Positions 9,148-19,973 are shown, numbered from the stretch's first letter. The stretch: 64,000 bases of DNA from Frederiksenia canicola (GCF_011455495.1 NZ_CP015029.1:2072305-2136304); one strand, 5' to 3'. Numbers and translations are program-made. Notes: generated by a model from the letters alone, not told the origin.

Positions 9148-10113
9148 ATGGGCGAGTTTGATTTAATCACGCAGTATTTTAGCCAACACAAGCGGTTAGA
9201 TCGTCCTGATATTTTGCAATCAGTCGGCGATGATTGTGCTGTCACGGCTATTGAAGCAAACCAACAACTCGCCATTACGACAGACACATTAGTCTGTGGT
9301 ACGCATTTTCTTGAAAATATCGCACCAGCACAACTTGCCCACAAAACGGTGGCGGTTAATCTAAGTGATCTTGCGGCAATGGGAGCCAAACCCACTTGGG
9401 TTTCCCTTGCACTCACTCTGCCTAACGTCGATCATCAATGGCTTGCTGAATTCAGCCGTGGATTATTTGAAATTTTACAACGCTATGATGTTGCTTTAAT
9501 TGGCGGTGACACCACAAAAGGTCATCTATCGCTAACGCTGACAGCACAAGGCGTGCTAACAAAAGACACAGGACTTTTTCGGCATCAAGCAAAGGTTGGA
9601 GACTGGATTTTTGTTTCGGGTTATTTAGGCGACAGTGCTGCGGGTCTCGACTTATTATTGAATCAGGCAGTCGTTCAAAATGATCACCAACGCAATTTAG
9701 TTGAACGTCATTTATGCCCAACACCACGTATCGAACTGGGACAATTACTCACTCGATTTAGCCGCTGTGCCATTGATATTTCCGATGGGTTGATTGCTGA
9801 TCTTGGTCACATACTTGCTCGCAGTCAGTGCGGTGCTGAATTGTGGTTAGAGAAATTACCACTTTCTCACTCGTTGCTTGCCGAATATTCTCAAGAACAA
9901 GCCGAAAAATTTGCATTAACTGGCGGAGAAGACTACGAGCTTTGCTTTACCATTCCAACCGAACAGCGAGATGCTTTTGAAACAGCGGTAAAGTCACTTG
10001 ATATACGCTGTAGCTGTATCGGTAGAATCACTGAGCGTTCACTTACACTCTTAAAAAAAGGTGAAAAAGTCGCAATGCCGTCACATATTGGTTTTGATCA
10101 CTTTAATTCATAA
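9148..10113 (+). CDS. thiL: thiamine-monophosphate kinase
   Basis: ThiL phosphorylates thiamine monophosphate to the active cofactor thiamine diphosphate. The 321-residue protein shows the GDDCAV motif (about residue 27), the Mg/ATP-binding segments LGAxxxW-like MGAKPTWVSL and IGGDTTKG, and ISDGLIADLGH near residue 210. The last base of its stop is the first base of the pgpA start (TAATG), so the two are translationally coupled. A USS-like ACAAGCGGTT lies in the 5' coding part near 9189. Confidence 0.96.
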   Translation: MGEFDLITQYFSQHKRLDRPDILQSVGDDCAVTAIEANQQLAITTDTLVCGTHFLENIAPAQLAHKTVAVNLSDLAAMGAKPTWVSLALTLPNVDHQWLAEFSRGLFEILQRYDVALIGGDTTKGHLSLTLTAQGVLTKDTGLFRHQAKVGDWIFVSGYLGDSAAGLDLLLNQAVVQNDHQRNLVERHLCPTPRIELGQLLTRFSRCAIDISDGLIADLGHILARSQCGAELWLEKLPLSHSLLAEYSQEQAEKFALTGGEDYELCFTIPTEQRDAFETAVKSLDIRCSCIGRITERSLTLLKKGEKVAMPSHIGFDHFNS

Positions 10114-10583
10114 TGAACATCAATCTAAAAAATCCCATCCATTTTCTTGCTGTTGGATTTGGCGTTGGACTTCTTCGCCCGGCTCCCGGCACTTGGGGTA
10201 CACTTCTTGGTCTACTATTTGCTATTTTTTTGTGGGAAGTGACCGCTTGTACCACGTTTTTTGTCGTGCTAACACTGATTTCATTCATCGTCGGCTGCTA
10301 TATTTGCCAAAAAACGAGCGATGATCTTGGCGTGCATGATGATGGACGAATTGTCTGGGATGAAATTGTTGCTATTTTCCTGATTTTTTGTGCGTTGCCT
10401 GCATACAATTGTCTCTATTTTGCTCTCACTTTTATCTTTTTCAGGCTGTTTGACGTTTGGAAACCTTTTCCCATTCGCTATTTTGATCACAAAATTGAAA
10501 ACGGCTTAGGCATTATGATCGATGATATTTTAGCTGCCCTTTACACTCTGATTGCTCTCCATCTTTTTGCTTGGATTTTCTGA
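10113..10583 (+). CDS. pgpA: phosphatidylglycerophosphatase A
   Basis: PgpA dephosphorylates phosphatidylglycerol phosphate in the inner membrane to give phosphatidylglycerol. The 156-residue protein has several hydrophobic segments and the family motifs RPAPGTWGT near residue 20, DDGRIVWDEIVAI near residue 75, and FRLFDVWKPFPI near residue 112. It overlaps the thiL stop by one base. The stop is directly followed by the LysE-type gene. Confidence 0.95.
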   Translation: MNINLKNPIHFLAVGFGVGLLRPAPGTWGTLLGLLFAIFLWEVTACTTFFVVLTLISFIVGCYICQKTSDDLGVHDDGRIVWDEIVAIFLIFCALPAYNCLYFALTFIFFRLFDVWKPFPIRYFDHKIENGLGIMIDDILAALYTLIALHLFAWIF

Positions 10584-10584
10584 T

Positions 10585-11205
10585 ATGTGGACAATTTTTA
10601 TTGTACAACTCGTTGGCTTAGTTAGCCCTGGCCCTGATTTCTTTTATATTTCCCGTAAAGCGATGGGCGATACTCGCCGCAACGCACTCCTGGCTTCTAT
10701 TGGAATTACTATCGGTGTCGCGTTTTGGTCACTGATTGTGTTATTTGGACTAACATTCTTAAATCGTACGATTCCCATGTTTCAATATATTTTGATGCTA
10801 TTTGGCGGCAGTTACTTAGCTTATAGCGGACTCCAAATGGTACAAATTCGCAAGAATGCCAAATTAGATGAGGCGAAAAGTCAATCAAGTCAGTCTGTTT
10901 GGAAGGAAATTTTAGGCGGTTTGATGATCAATCTGTCTAACCCGAAAATTGTGGTCTTTTTCAGCAGTGTGTTAGCAGGCTATGTTTCAAATTTATCCAA
11001 CTTATCCGATATTCTATTTGTATTATTCATTTTAACGGGCAGTGCAATCATCTATTTTGTACTGGTCTCTTTTTTATTTTCACATAAATATGTGCGGAAT
11101 TTCTATGCGAAACACAACCACTATTTAGATAACTTCGCTGGCGTGATTTTCATTTTATTTGGTTCTCGTCTCATTTATGAAGGCATCACAATGCTGTTAA
11201 GTTAA
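10585..11205 (+). CDS. LysE/RhtB family amino-acid exporter
   Basis: I choose ATG 10585, one base after the pgpA stop, because the family N-terminus begins there. An upstream in-frame ATG at 10552 would lie inside pgpA. The 206-residue protein has about six membrane segments and the signature VSPGPDFFYISRKAM near residue 12, with NLSNPKIVVFF near residue 130, as in the RhtB/RhtC/LeuE exporters of homoserine, threonine or leucine. The exact substrate cannot be told from the sequence. It probably ends the nusB-thiL-pgpA transcript. Confidence 0.88.
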   Translation: MWTIFIVQLVGLVSPGPDFFYISRKAMGDTRRNALLASIGITIGVAFWSLIVLFGLTFLNRTIPMFQYILMLFGGSYLAYSGLQMVQIRKNAKLDEAKSQSSQSVWKEILGGLMINLSNPKIVVFFSSVLAGYVSNLSNLSDILFVLFILTGSAIIYFVLVSFLFSHKYVRNFYAKHNHYLDNFAGVIFILFGSRLIYEGITMLLS

Positions 11206-11242
11206 AAGGACTAAGCCCTGTAAAATACAGAACTCAGTCCTT
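11206..11242 (+). terminator. stem-loop after the LysE-family gene
   Basis: AAGGACT (11206-11212) pairs with AGTCCTT (11236-11242). A second inner stem CTGTA/TACAG (11218-11230) gives a branched hairpin. It sits directly after the stop codon, but no long T-tract follows, so it may stabilise the 3' end rather than terminate efficiently. Confidence 0.45.
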
Positions 11243-11291
11243 GAATCAAATGAATCTAACTCTTTGGGCAGATTATTTCTATCCTATTTTT

Positions 11292-12245
11292 TCAGCATAA
11301 ATTTTCACTTAAATCTACAAAATCGTGTAAAGGTAGAATGTCTATAGAATCATCGTCTTTCTTTTGTTCTGATTCTACGGGGGTTACCGCTGCGTCTTTT
11401 GACTTTTCCGCTTTATTCTCTTTCTCTTCAGATTTTATCTCAACTTGAGCTATCTCTGTTTGAACTACCACTGACGGTTCCGATATTGGCTCCTGTATTG
11501 GTTTGTTCTCATTTGATTTTGCAACATTTTGTTCCACATTATTCGTAGGTTCTTGAGCAGGCTTGATCTCACCTTCAGCTTCATTAGTAGAGCCTACATT
11601 CAAAGCTTCTTCATCTTTTGCAGTTGCTTGTTGCTCTGTCTTAGTATCCGTTCGAATGGACTGTTCTGGTTGACTCAAATTATCTTGTGCATTTTCTTGT
11701 TCCGGATTTGCTTCATCAGTCGTTTGCTCCGGAATAATCACCGCTGATTTTGCGGTTTCCACCACTTGACGATCTTTTGCTAATAAAGCTCGACCAATTT
11801 CAACTCGTTGATCAAGCCAAACCGCCACAACAGCATTATTAAAATCTTGATTAAATTCTTCAGGAATCACCATGTCGTTAAGTACAAAATAACCTTTATT
11901 TTGCAATGCAATATAACTGAGTGAATCACCTTTTTTAATATTCGGTAACGTTTTACGCAGACGATCAACCACATCATCTTGCTCTGGTAATGTAATGCCT
12001 AAATTTGACCACGAACGAGCCAAGGAAATAGCAAAATCACGACCATCTACTGGCTTTTGATATTTCAGCGTCAACATTAAAGGGCGAATGCCTTCAACAT
12101 ACTCACCAGTTTCCGAAAAAAGTGCGAGATTATAAATAGAGAAGGGTCCCCAAACATAATCCACATCATTGATTTTCTTCCACTGTGCAGATACAGTGTT
12201 AGCAAGCAATAACATGGATGCACAAAGGATTTTTAAATAACGCAT
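11292..12245 (-). CDS. secreted chalcone-isomerase-like protein with long acidic tail
   Basis: I choose the ATG at 12245 (317 residues) because a good signal peptide starts there (hydrophobic core LCASMLLLANTVSA, then QWKK); an ATG four codons upstream is also possible. Residues about 25-165 resemble the bacterial chalcone-isomerase-like periplasmic family (YVWGPFSIYNLALFS, LTLKY, FNNAVVAVWLDQ), whose members have no firmly known role. From about residue 175 to the end the protein is a low-complexity region rich in Glu, Gln, Pro, Thr and Lys (for example EPTNNVEQNVAKSNENKP). It then closes with an ordered-looking DILPLHDFVDLSENLC ending in Cys. The tail is unusual for the family. It is monocistronic and convergent with the LysE-family gene. 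Confidence 0.7.
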   Translation of the reverse strand: MRYLKILCASMLLLANTVSAQWKKINDVDYVWGPFSIYNLALFSETGEYVEGIRPLMLTLKYQKPVDGRDFAISLARSWSNLGITLPEQDDVVDRLRKTLPNIKKGDSLSYIALQNKGYFVLNDMVIPEEFNQDFNNAVVAVWLDQRVEIGRALLAKDRQVVETAKSAVIIPEQTTDEANPEQENAQDNLSQPEQSIRTDTKTEQQATAKDEEALNVGSTNEAEGEIKPAQEPTNNVEQNVAKSNENKPIQEPISEPSVVVQTEIAQVEIKSEEKENKAEKSKDAAVTPVESEQKKDDDSIDILPLHDFVDLSENLC

Positions 12246-12412
12246 CGTACAGATCAACTAAAGAAAATTGGGACTATTATAGCGTGAAATATGAGAAAGC
12301 TGCACAAGATTATTTTGTGATCAAGTTCAAAATTCTGACATTTTATCCTTAGTAAAACCAAGAAAAGTGCTAGTATCTCAGTGCAAATTATTTCAATAAT
12401 AAGGAGTTTTTT

Positions 12413-12628
12413 ATGTTCCCAGAATTTCGTGATTTAATCACAAAGCTCAAAACTGAAGATGCTCATTTCGCTCGTTTATTCGATAAACACAATGATCTTG
12501 ACCAAAAAATTAAAAATATGGAAGCAAACATTGAGCTTGCAACCCCAACCGAAGTAGAAGTATTGAAAAAAGAAAAACTACACATCAAAGATGAGCTTTA
12601 TTCTATCTTAAAAAAATACAGTGAATAG
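12413..12628 (+). CDS. YdcH family small coiled-coil protein (DUF465)
   Basis: This 71-residue cytoplasmic protein matches the YdcH/DUF465 family in length and pattern: FPEFRDLI at the start, then HFARLFDKHNDLDQKI and LKKEKLHIKDELY. The whole chain is a predicted two-helix coiled coil. Its function is unknown in any organism I know of. A good ribosome-binding site (AAGGAG) precedes ATG 12413, and a strong terminator follows. Confidence 0.9.
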   Translation: MFPEFRDLITKLKTEDAHFARLFDKHNDLDQKIKNMEANIELATPTEVEVLKKEKLHIKDELYSILKKYSE

Positions 12629-12644
12629 CTATTTTTTAGGACAC

Positions 12645-12679
12645 AAAAAAAGTATCGATAGCACTATCGATACTTTTTT
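12645..12679. terminator. bidirectional intrinsic terminator between ydcH and cysZ
   Basis: A near-perfect stem (GTATCGATAG with CTATCGATAC, two-base centre) is flanked by A6-7 on one side and T6 on the other. It can therefore terminate the ydcH-type gene on the plus strand and cysZ on the minus strand. Confidence 0.9.
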
Positions 12680-12701
12680 GCTTGTAGAGCTACCGAATAT
12701 C

Positions 12702-13529
12702 TCAACGTTCTTCTTTCACCACTATGGCGTTTTTATGCTCAATTTTTCTTTTATCGGAAAACTCGCCCGAGTCTTTGCCCAGTAAGAAATTACGATACTC
12801 TTTTACCCACATTGCAGAAGCCCCACAAACCGCCACAGGCATCGCAACCAAATTCAAAAATGGCACCATCGTAAACAAGCTGACTAACGCACCAAAGGTG
12901 AAGTTCATTGTACGGCGTTGTGCAAGAGCATTTCGCATTCGCGCAAAACTAATTTTATGATTATCAAAAGGATAGTCACAATATTGAATTGCTAATAACC
13001 AAGCCCCAAAGATAAAAGTCAATACTGGCACGACTGTTTGCCCTAACACAGGCACAAAACCGAGTAAAAACAAAGCAAGTAAACGGGGAATGCTGTACCA
13101 CATTTTTTGCCATTCTCGTTTAAGCATTCTCGGCACATCTTTTAACATTTCTGTCATGGTCATTTCCGTGAGATTTTCTCCCGTTAGTTGCTGCTCCACT
13201 TTTTCTGCAAGTAAAGCATTAAAAGGGGCGGCGACAAAATTTGCTAACGTCGTGAAGGTGAAATAAAAAATCACCAAAATCATCAAAAAAATCAGAGGAA
13301 TCAAGATAAAACTGAGCCAATCTAACCACGATGGTAACATCGCATCTAACCAACCGCCCACATTGGCAAAAAAGAGCCAAACCAAGCCGATCATAACAAT
13401 CGCATTAATCACTACCGGTAAAACCACAAACGGCATTAATCGACGTTGCAACAATAATCTCCAACCATAAATAAAATAATGGAAACCACTCATTGCTTGG
13501 CTTTCATAACTGGAAAATGGGGTATTCAT
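12702..13529 (-). CDS. cysZ: sulfate transporter CysZ
   Basis: CysZ is an inner-membrane protein that moves sulfate into the cytoplasm for cysteine synthesis. The 275-residue protein has the family pattern: SGFHYFIYGWRLLLQRRLMPFVVLP at its N-terminus (a shortened description of residues 14-38), several long hydrophobic helices (about 35-55, 70-100, 145-175, 205-235), and NFVAAPFNALLAEKVE near residue 92. It is divergent from zipA-ligA, the same neighbourhood as in E. coli. The C-terminal tail is charged and cytoplasmic. Confidence 0.92.
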   Translation of the reverse strand: MNTPFSSYESQAMSGFHYFIYGWRLLLQRRLMPFVVLPVVINAIVMIGLVWLFFANVGGWLDAMLPSWLDWLSFILIPLIFLMILVIFYFTFTTLANFVAAPFNALLAEKVEQQLTGENLTEMTMTEMLKDVPRMLKREWQKMWYSIPRLLALFLLGFVPVLGQTVVPVLTFIFGAWLLAIQYCDYPFDNHKISFARMRNALAQRRTMNFTFGALVSLFTMVPFLNLVAMPVAVCGASAMWVKEYRNFLLGKDSGEFSDKRKIEHKNAIVVKEER

Positions 13530-13638
13530 AATTCACCTTTAATTTATCAACATTTGAAATAAATATGGTAAGCTATGCACTCATTTTCGCAAAGCATGAA
13601 ATGTAAATATAGCTGATTATTTGAGCAAAGAGGACAAA

Positions 13639-14526
13639 ATGGAAACTCAGGTTATTTTATTCATTGTTGCAGGATTACTGATAGCGATTCTAGTTGGTGC
13701 CAGTATTTGGTCAGCTCGTCGTGAAAAATCACGCGTGTTTTCTAATACGTTTTCAACTCGACCACCATCAACGCCAATCAATACGGAGTTACATTCAAAT
13801 GTTCCGCCTACTCTTGCACCGCAACCGTTTAATGCCCAATCAAATACGACTAACCAAACAGTCAATGAACCTTTTACTCCAATCGATCGGCAAGAAATCG
13901 AAAATAGCGTAAAAAACATCCAAATCCGTTTACCAAACCAACAACCAGACGCGTATCCACAGGAACCACAGCCTGCATTCTCAACTCAGCCAATCCAAAC
14001 TGGTGAGCCAACCCCAACACAAGCGGTCGAATCCACGCCCGCTTTTGCAGATCCAACGCCAACAGTACAGCTCGAACAGCCAGAATCTGTTGCACCGCAA
14101 GCAAATTCAGAGCCTGTAGCAGAAGAACCGCAAATGGTCACACTCTATGTGGTCGCACCAGAAGGGATGCAATTCCGTGGTGATACCATCCAACAAAGTC
14201 TAGATGCCTTAGGCTTCCAATTCGGTGAGTACAATATTTTCCATCGCCATATTGATAACGCTTCAAGCCCTGTGCTTTTCAGCGTTGCCAATATGTTGCA
14301 ACCAGGCGTTTTTGATTTGAATAAAATGGATCAGTTCACTACTGTTGGGCTTGTCTTTTTTATGCACCTGCCATCTGCAGGTAATGATTTAGTCAATGTT
14401 CGCTTGATGATCAAAACGGTTGAAAGCTTTGCTCAATCCCTTGGTGGCTTCGTGTTAAACGATCAACATCAACTGTTTGACGATCAATCTCGCCAAGCCT
14501 ACTTGCTGCGAGTGACCCAGCAATAA
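13639..14526 (+). CDS. zipA: cell division protein ZipA
   Basis: ZipA tethers FtsZ to the membrane at the division site. I choose ATG 13639 because AAAGAGG sits 7 bases upstream and the N-terminal membrane anchor (about residues 5-24, ILFIVAGLLIAILVGA) starts there; the upstream TTG at 13621 would add a charged extension. Residues about 40-160 are a Pro/Gln-rich flexible linker, part of which is translated from a USS (CACAAGCGGTC near 13996). The C-terminal FtsZ-binding domain follows from about residue 165 (MVTLYVVAPEG, LDALGFQFGEYNIFHRH). Neighbouring ligA is the usual partner. Confidence 0.95.
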   Translation: METQVILFIVAGLLIAILVGASIWSARREKSRVFSNTFSTRPPSTPINTELHSNVPPTLAPQPFNAQSNTTNQTVNEPFTPIDRQEIENSVKNIQIRLPNQQPDAYPQEPQPAFSTQPIQTGEPTPTQAVESTPAFADPTPTVQLEQPESVAPQANSEPVAEEPQMVTLYVVAPEGMQFRGDTIQQSLDALGFQFGEYNIFHRHIDNASSPVLFSVANMLQPGVFDLNKMDQFTTVGLVFFMHLPSAGNDLVNVRLMIKTVESFAQSLGGFVLNDQHQLFDDQSRQAYLLRVTQQ

Positions 14527-16608
<2,082 letters not shown>

Positions 16609-16652
16609 CCGCTTGTAACCTTTCATTATCATCATAAAAAGAAGGAAGAACT

Positions 16653-17942
16653 ATGACAACCATGCAAATTTATTTATCAACACAGCCTGCGGCAGAAGTT
16701 TGGGGCAAAAATGCAATTCTTTCCGTCAGCGATCAAGGTATGACGGTACATGGCGAGAAAAATGCCCTAACAACCATTCAAAAAGCCGCTCGTAAAATTA
16801 AAAATCAAGGTATTCTGAATGTTTCTTTAGCAGGCGATGGCTGGGGATTAGAAGAATGTTGGGCATTTCATCAAGGCTTTGTTAGCGTGAAAAATACGGG
16901 GTCTATTGCTTTCCCAGCCCTAGAAAACCAAGCGGAATTCGATGCCCGCTTAGCTTGTTCCACCTTCACCCGTGAGCTAATCAATGAGCCATCGGAAACA
17001 CTCACGCCTGAAGCACTTGCTCACAAAGCGGCGGAATTTATTGTTCACCAAGCCGATAAATTTGCAGGAAAAGGCAAAGTTTCTTTTGAAATTGTTGCTC
17101 GTGAAGCATTAAAAGAGCGTGGCTACAGCGGCATTTGGGCAGTAGGTAAAGGCTCTGCTAATCTACCAGCGATGTTGCAATTGGATTTCAACCCAACAGG
17201 CAACCCTGATGCCCCAGTATTAGCTTGCTTAGTTGGTAAAGGCATCACCTTTGATACTGGTGGTTACAGCTTAAAACCCAGTGAAGGAATGTCTACTATG
17301 CGAACCGATATGGGGGGAGCGGCATTAGTTACAGGTGCATTAGGCATGGCAATTGCTCGTGGTTTAAAACAGCGTGTCAAACTCTATCTCTGCTGTGCAG
17401 AAAATATGGTCAGCAGCCGAGCATTCAAATTAGGCGATATCATCACTTATCGCAATGGTGTAACTGCTGAAGTGTTAAATACCGATGCAGAAGGTCGTTT
17501 AGTATTAGCAGATGGCTTAATTGAAGCCGACAAACAGAACCCACAATTTATTGTCGATTGTGCGACGTTAACTGGTGCTGCGAAAATTGCGGTTGGCAAC
17601 GACTATCACTCAATTTTATCAATGGACGACAATTTGGTCGCCGATCTCGTTGCTGCAGCAAAAGCCGAAAACGAACCATTCTGGCGTTTACCGTTTGAAG
17701 AATTGCACCGCTCACAAATTATTTCATCCTTTGCTGATATTGCAAACACCAGCACCGTGCCTGTCGCAGCGGGCGCCAGCACAGCAACCGCATTTTTATC
17801 TTATTTTGTGAAAAATTATCAACAAAATTGGCTACATATCGACTGCTCTGCGACTTTCCGCAAAACAGCAAGCGATCTGTGGGCTGTTGGTGCAACGGGA
17901 ATTGGCATCAAAACCTTAGCAAACTTGCTCACATCAAAATAG
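16653..17942 (+). CDS. pepB: aminopeptidase B (leucyl aminopeptidase family M17)
   Basis: PepB removes N-terminal residues from peptides in the cytoplasm with a two-metal centre. The 429-residue length matches E. coli PepB rather than the larger PepA. The metal-binding and catalytic segments are present: [19 protein letters not shown] (about 195), the Asp in MRTDMGGAA, and the family signature [14 protein letters not shown] (about 280). A clear ribosome-binding site GAAGGAAG precedes the start. Confidence 0.94.
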   Translation: MTTMQIYLSTQPAAEVWGKNAILSVSDQGMTVHGEKNALTTIQKAARKIKNQGILNVSLAGDGWGLEECWAFHQGFVSVKNTGSIAFPALENQAEFDARLACSTFTRELINEPSETLTPEALAHKAAEFIVHQADKFAGKGKVSFEIVAREALKERGYSGIWAVGKGSANLPAMLQLDFNPTGNPDAPVLACLVGKGITFDTGGYSLKPSEGMSTMRTDMGGAALVTGALGMAIARGLKQRVKLYLCCAENMVSSRAFKLGDIITYRNGVTAEVLNTDAEGRLVLADGLIEADKQNPQFIVDCATLTGAAKIAVGNDYHSILSMDDNLVADLVAAAKAENEPFWRLPFEELHRSQIISSFADIANTSTVPVAAGASTATAFLSYFVKNYQQNWLHIDCSATFRKTASDLWAVGATGIGIKTLANLLTSK

Positions 17943-17954
17943 TGTGATGCAATT

Positions 17955-18002
17955 AAAAAACCACGAGATCGGAGGTAATACCAGCACTTCTCGTGGTTTT
18001 TT
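17955..18002. terminator. terminator between pepB and the VWA protein gene
   Basis: AAAAAACCACGAGA (17955-17968) pairs with TCTCGTGGTTTTTT (17989-18002). The 20-base loop itself contains a small GGTAATACC hairpin. A- and T-tracts on both sides allow termination of both convergent genes. Confidence 0.88.
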
Positions 18003-18004
18003 TA

Positions 18005-18715
18005 TTATTTCTTACGTTCTTTCACATCTGCCTCAATTTCCGCTTTCCAGCTTTCATCGAGCTGCTTACCGCGACGAACTTCTTGTACCGCACTATTGAC
18101 CGCTTTGTAATTCATTTGAGTACCTTGGCTATCGGAAATGTACTCTACCGCTCTGCTTTTATCTATCCCAAAAGACTCTGCTGTGTTAATCGCATCAATA
18201 TTTGCCCCTAAAAATAAAAACTCCCATTCCTGTTTTTTCTGTTGTTCAGTAATCAGTTGTTTCACTTTATCCAGTTTAAATTCTTGGCTTGCATTCTCCA
18301 TGCCATCGGTAATAATCACAAACAGAACCCTTTCAGACTTCATTTTTTCTGACGCTTTTTGTTGCTGTTTCACATTCACAATCGTTTTACCAATCGCATC
18401 TAATAACGCCGTATTTCCTCTTACAAAATACTCTTTTTCCGTAATTGGGCTCACTTTCTCTAGTGGAATGCGATTATGTAGTAGTTCATACTTATGATCA
18501 AATAACACCGTCGTAACAAAAGCCAGCCCTTTTTCTTTCTTCTGTTTTTCCAACATGGCATTGAAGCCACCAATAGTATCGGATTCTAATCCCCCCATCG
18601 AGCCACTGCGGTCGAGAATAAAAACAAGTTGTGTATCAACCAGCGGAGCGGAGATTTCGTGTGCTTTAGCGGTAACACCACAGAACAATAAGCAAAACAA
18701 GATGAATTTTTTCAT
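18005..18715 (-). CDS. exported von Willebrand factor A domain protein
   Basis: The 236-residue protein has a signal peptide (about residues 1-18, hydrophobic core ILFCLLFCGVTAKA) followed by a single VWA domain. The metal-ion-dependent adhesion site is complete: DRSGSMGG (about residue 34), a Thr near GNTALLDAI (about 98), and an Asp in IITDGMENAS (about 137). VWA domains bind protein partners through a divalent metal; the partner here is unknown. It is flanked by unrelated genes and stands alone, with no MoxR ATPase or chelatase partner nearby. The small size and lone signal peptide suggest a periplasmic or surface protein. Confidence 0.75.
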   Translation of the reverse strand: MKKFILFCLLFCGVTAKAHEISAPLVDTQLVFILDRSGSMGGLESDTIGGFNAMLEKQKKEKGLAFVTTVLFDHKYELLHNRIPLEKVSPITEKEYFVRGNTALLDAIGKTIVNVKQQQKASEKMKSERVLFVIITDGMENASQEFKLDKVKQLITEQQKKQEWEFLFLGANIDAINTAESFGIDKSRAVEYISDSQGTQMNYKAVNSAVQEVRRGKQLDESWKAEIEADVKERKK

Positions 18716-18819
18716 AACAGATGCCTCATATTGGGATAAAAGATAACAAAGTGTAATCTAAAACAAGTAATAATTAGAACAAAATACTGTATTTATTTAC
18801 AAAAATTTTATTTCAAGCA

Positions 18820-18867
18820 TTGACACTGTCTGTTTAACCAGTAAAATAACCCTGTATAAACAATCAG
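18820..18867 (+). promoter_or_regulatory. promoter with LexA-like (SOS) boxes before the UmuD-like gene
   Basis: A -35 TTGACA (18820-18825) and -10 TAAAAT (18842-18847) are 16 bases apart. The spacer is filled exactly by CTGTCTGTTTAACCAG (18826-18841), and CTGTATAAACAATCAG follows at 18852-18867. Each differs by one base from the LexA core CTGT-N8-ACAG. A further one-mismatch copy, CTGTATTTATTTACAA, lies at 18787-18802. Position and spacing suggest LexA repression. The boxes are imperfect, so this remains a prediction. Confidence 0.6.
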
Positions 18868-18883
18868 CTCTTGGAGACTTACT

Positions 18884-19315
18884 ATGGCACATCTCAGATC
18901 GCTTGAACGTGAACGTTCCTATCAACCTATTCCACTTTACCGTGATTTCAACACACAGCGTTCAATCAAATTGGATTTAAATTCACTTTGTATTCGTCGC
19001 CCAACAGAGACTTTTTTTATCCATGTGAAAAATCCAAACCTAATTGCATGGGGAATTGAGTTAGACGATCTGCTAATTGTTGAGCAGAGCGAGCAGATTT
19101 TAATCAACGATCTTTTTGTATTAGAAAAAGACGGAGAATATAAGTTTTATCAATTTTTCAATGAAGTAAATGGGGAAAAAATCCTGTTTTCTTTGGATGT
19201 TAGCGAACCGAACTTACGCATTCAAGAATGGGATGAAATCAATGTTGCAGGCGTGATTACCAATGTAGTACATCAAATGCGAAACCGCACATCTCCAATG
19301 AAATATGCGGCTTAA
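18884..19315 (+). CDS. UmuD-like (S24/LexA fold) protein lacking the catalytic Ser-Lys pair
   Basis: The 143-residue protein aligns along its length with UmuD: LDLNSLCIRRPTETFFIHV, ELDDLLIVEQS and the C-terminal INVAGVITNVVHQMR match UmuD IDLNQLLIQHPSATYFVKA, DGDLLIVDS and LDVFGVVIHVVKAMR. UmuD cuts itself after RecA activation and then works with UmuC in translesion synthesis. Here the serine of SGDSM is replaced (KNPNL) and the lysine in EFTVKKL is replaced (EYKFYQF), so self-cleavage should be impossible. No UmuC gene is adjacent. The start has GGAG 9 bases upstream and lies just after SOS-like boxes. It may act as a non-cleavable regulator or binding partner. A phage-repressor relative is an alternative. 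Confidence 0.7.
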   Translation: MAHLRSLERERSYQPIPLYRDFNTQRSIKLDLNSLCIRRPTETFFIHVKNPNLIAWGIELDDLLIVEQSEQILINDLFVLEKDGEYKFYQFFNEVNGEKILFSLDVSEPNLRIQEWDEINVAGVITNVVHQMRNRTSPMKYAA

Positions 19316-19355
19316 CATTTGCAAAGTTTTCTAAGAATCTGACCGCTTGTAGTGC

Positions 19356-19859
19356 TTACAACACACGGCGAGATTGAGTATAAGTTCTTGCCCAATATTT
19401 TTCAGACAGTGAACTTGTGATTACGCCACGGCTTGAGCTAGCGTGAACAAATTTTCCGCCACCAATATAAATGCCAACGTGATGATTTTTACGGAAAAAG
19501 ACTAAATCGCCTGGGCGTAATTCCTTTTTTGAAATCGCTTTACCAGAATATTTTTGCTGAGCCGTGGAACGAGGTAAATGTAAGTTAAATGCACTATTCA
19601 TTGCGGCTTTAACAAAGGCTGAGCAGTCAATGCCCGCTTTGGTTGTGCCACCTAAGCGATAGCGAGTACCCGCCCATTGACGATAAGCGGAAAGCACTTT
19701 GCTGGCATCTGAATTTTTGCTCTGAGTATGCGTAATTTGATTCGGCTTCGCCGCTTTAGTGCTTAAACTCGCATTGACCGTTGAAGAACATGCCGCTAAT
19801 GCGAATACCGCAAGAGAAAAACACCATGTTTTTGTTAAAGTGAAAAATGATTTTTGCAT
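19356..19859 (-). CDS. NlpC/P60 family lipoprotein, murein endopeptidase-like
   Basis: The 167-residue protein has a lipoprotein signal (lipobox LAAC, Cys about residue 24) and a C-terminal NlpC/P60 domain (about 55-165). The catalytic residues are visible: Cys in IDCSAFVK, His in HHVGIYIGGG, and a second His in FVHASSSRGV. Such enzymes cut peptide bonds in peptidoglycan, often the cross-links that must open for wall growth (MepS/NlpC type). It is transcribed alone, with a USS just after the stop. Confidence 0.9.
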   Translation of the reverse strand: MQKSFFTLTKTWCFSLAVFALAACSSTVNASLSTKAAKPNQITHTQSKNSDASKVLSAYRQWAGTRYRLGGTTKAGIDCSAFVKAAMNSAFNLHLPRSTAQQKYSGKAISKKELRPGDLVFFRKNHHVGIYIGGGKFVHASSSRGVITSSLSEKYWARTYTQSRRVL

Positions 19860-19929
19860 AATGATTTACCGTCTCGCCAGAACCCGAAAGCGAACAACCT
19901 CTGTTTAAAAACTCACATCAAAATAAAAT

Positions 19930-19952
19930 CGGCTTAGTTTTACACTAAGCCG
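19930..19952 (-). terminator. terminator after nfo
   Basis: CGGCTTAG (19930-19937) pairs with CTAAGCCG (19945-19952). Read on the minus strand the stem is followed by ATTTTATTTT, giving an intrinsic terminator 21 bases after the nfo stop. Confidence 0.8.
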
Positions 19953-19973
19953 TTCCAGTCAGACTAACATAAA

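Noticed and set aside
18884..19315. UmuD-like protein as part of a prophage
   Set aside because: No integrase, structural or lysis genes or attachment repeats are visible in the neighbourhood.
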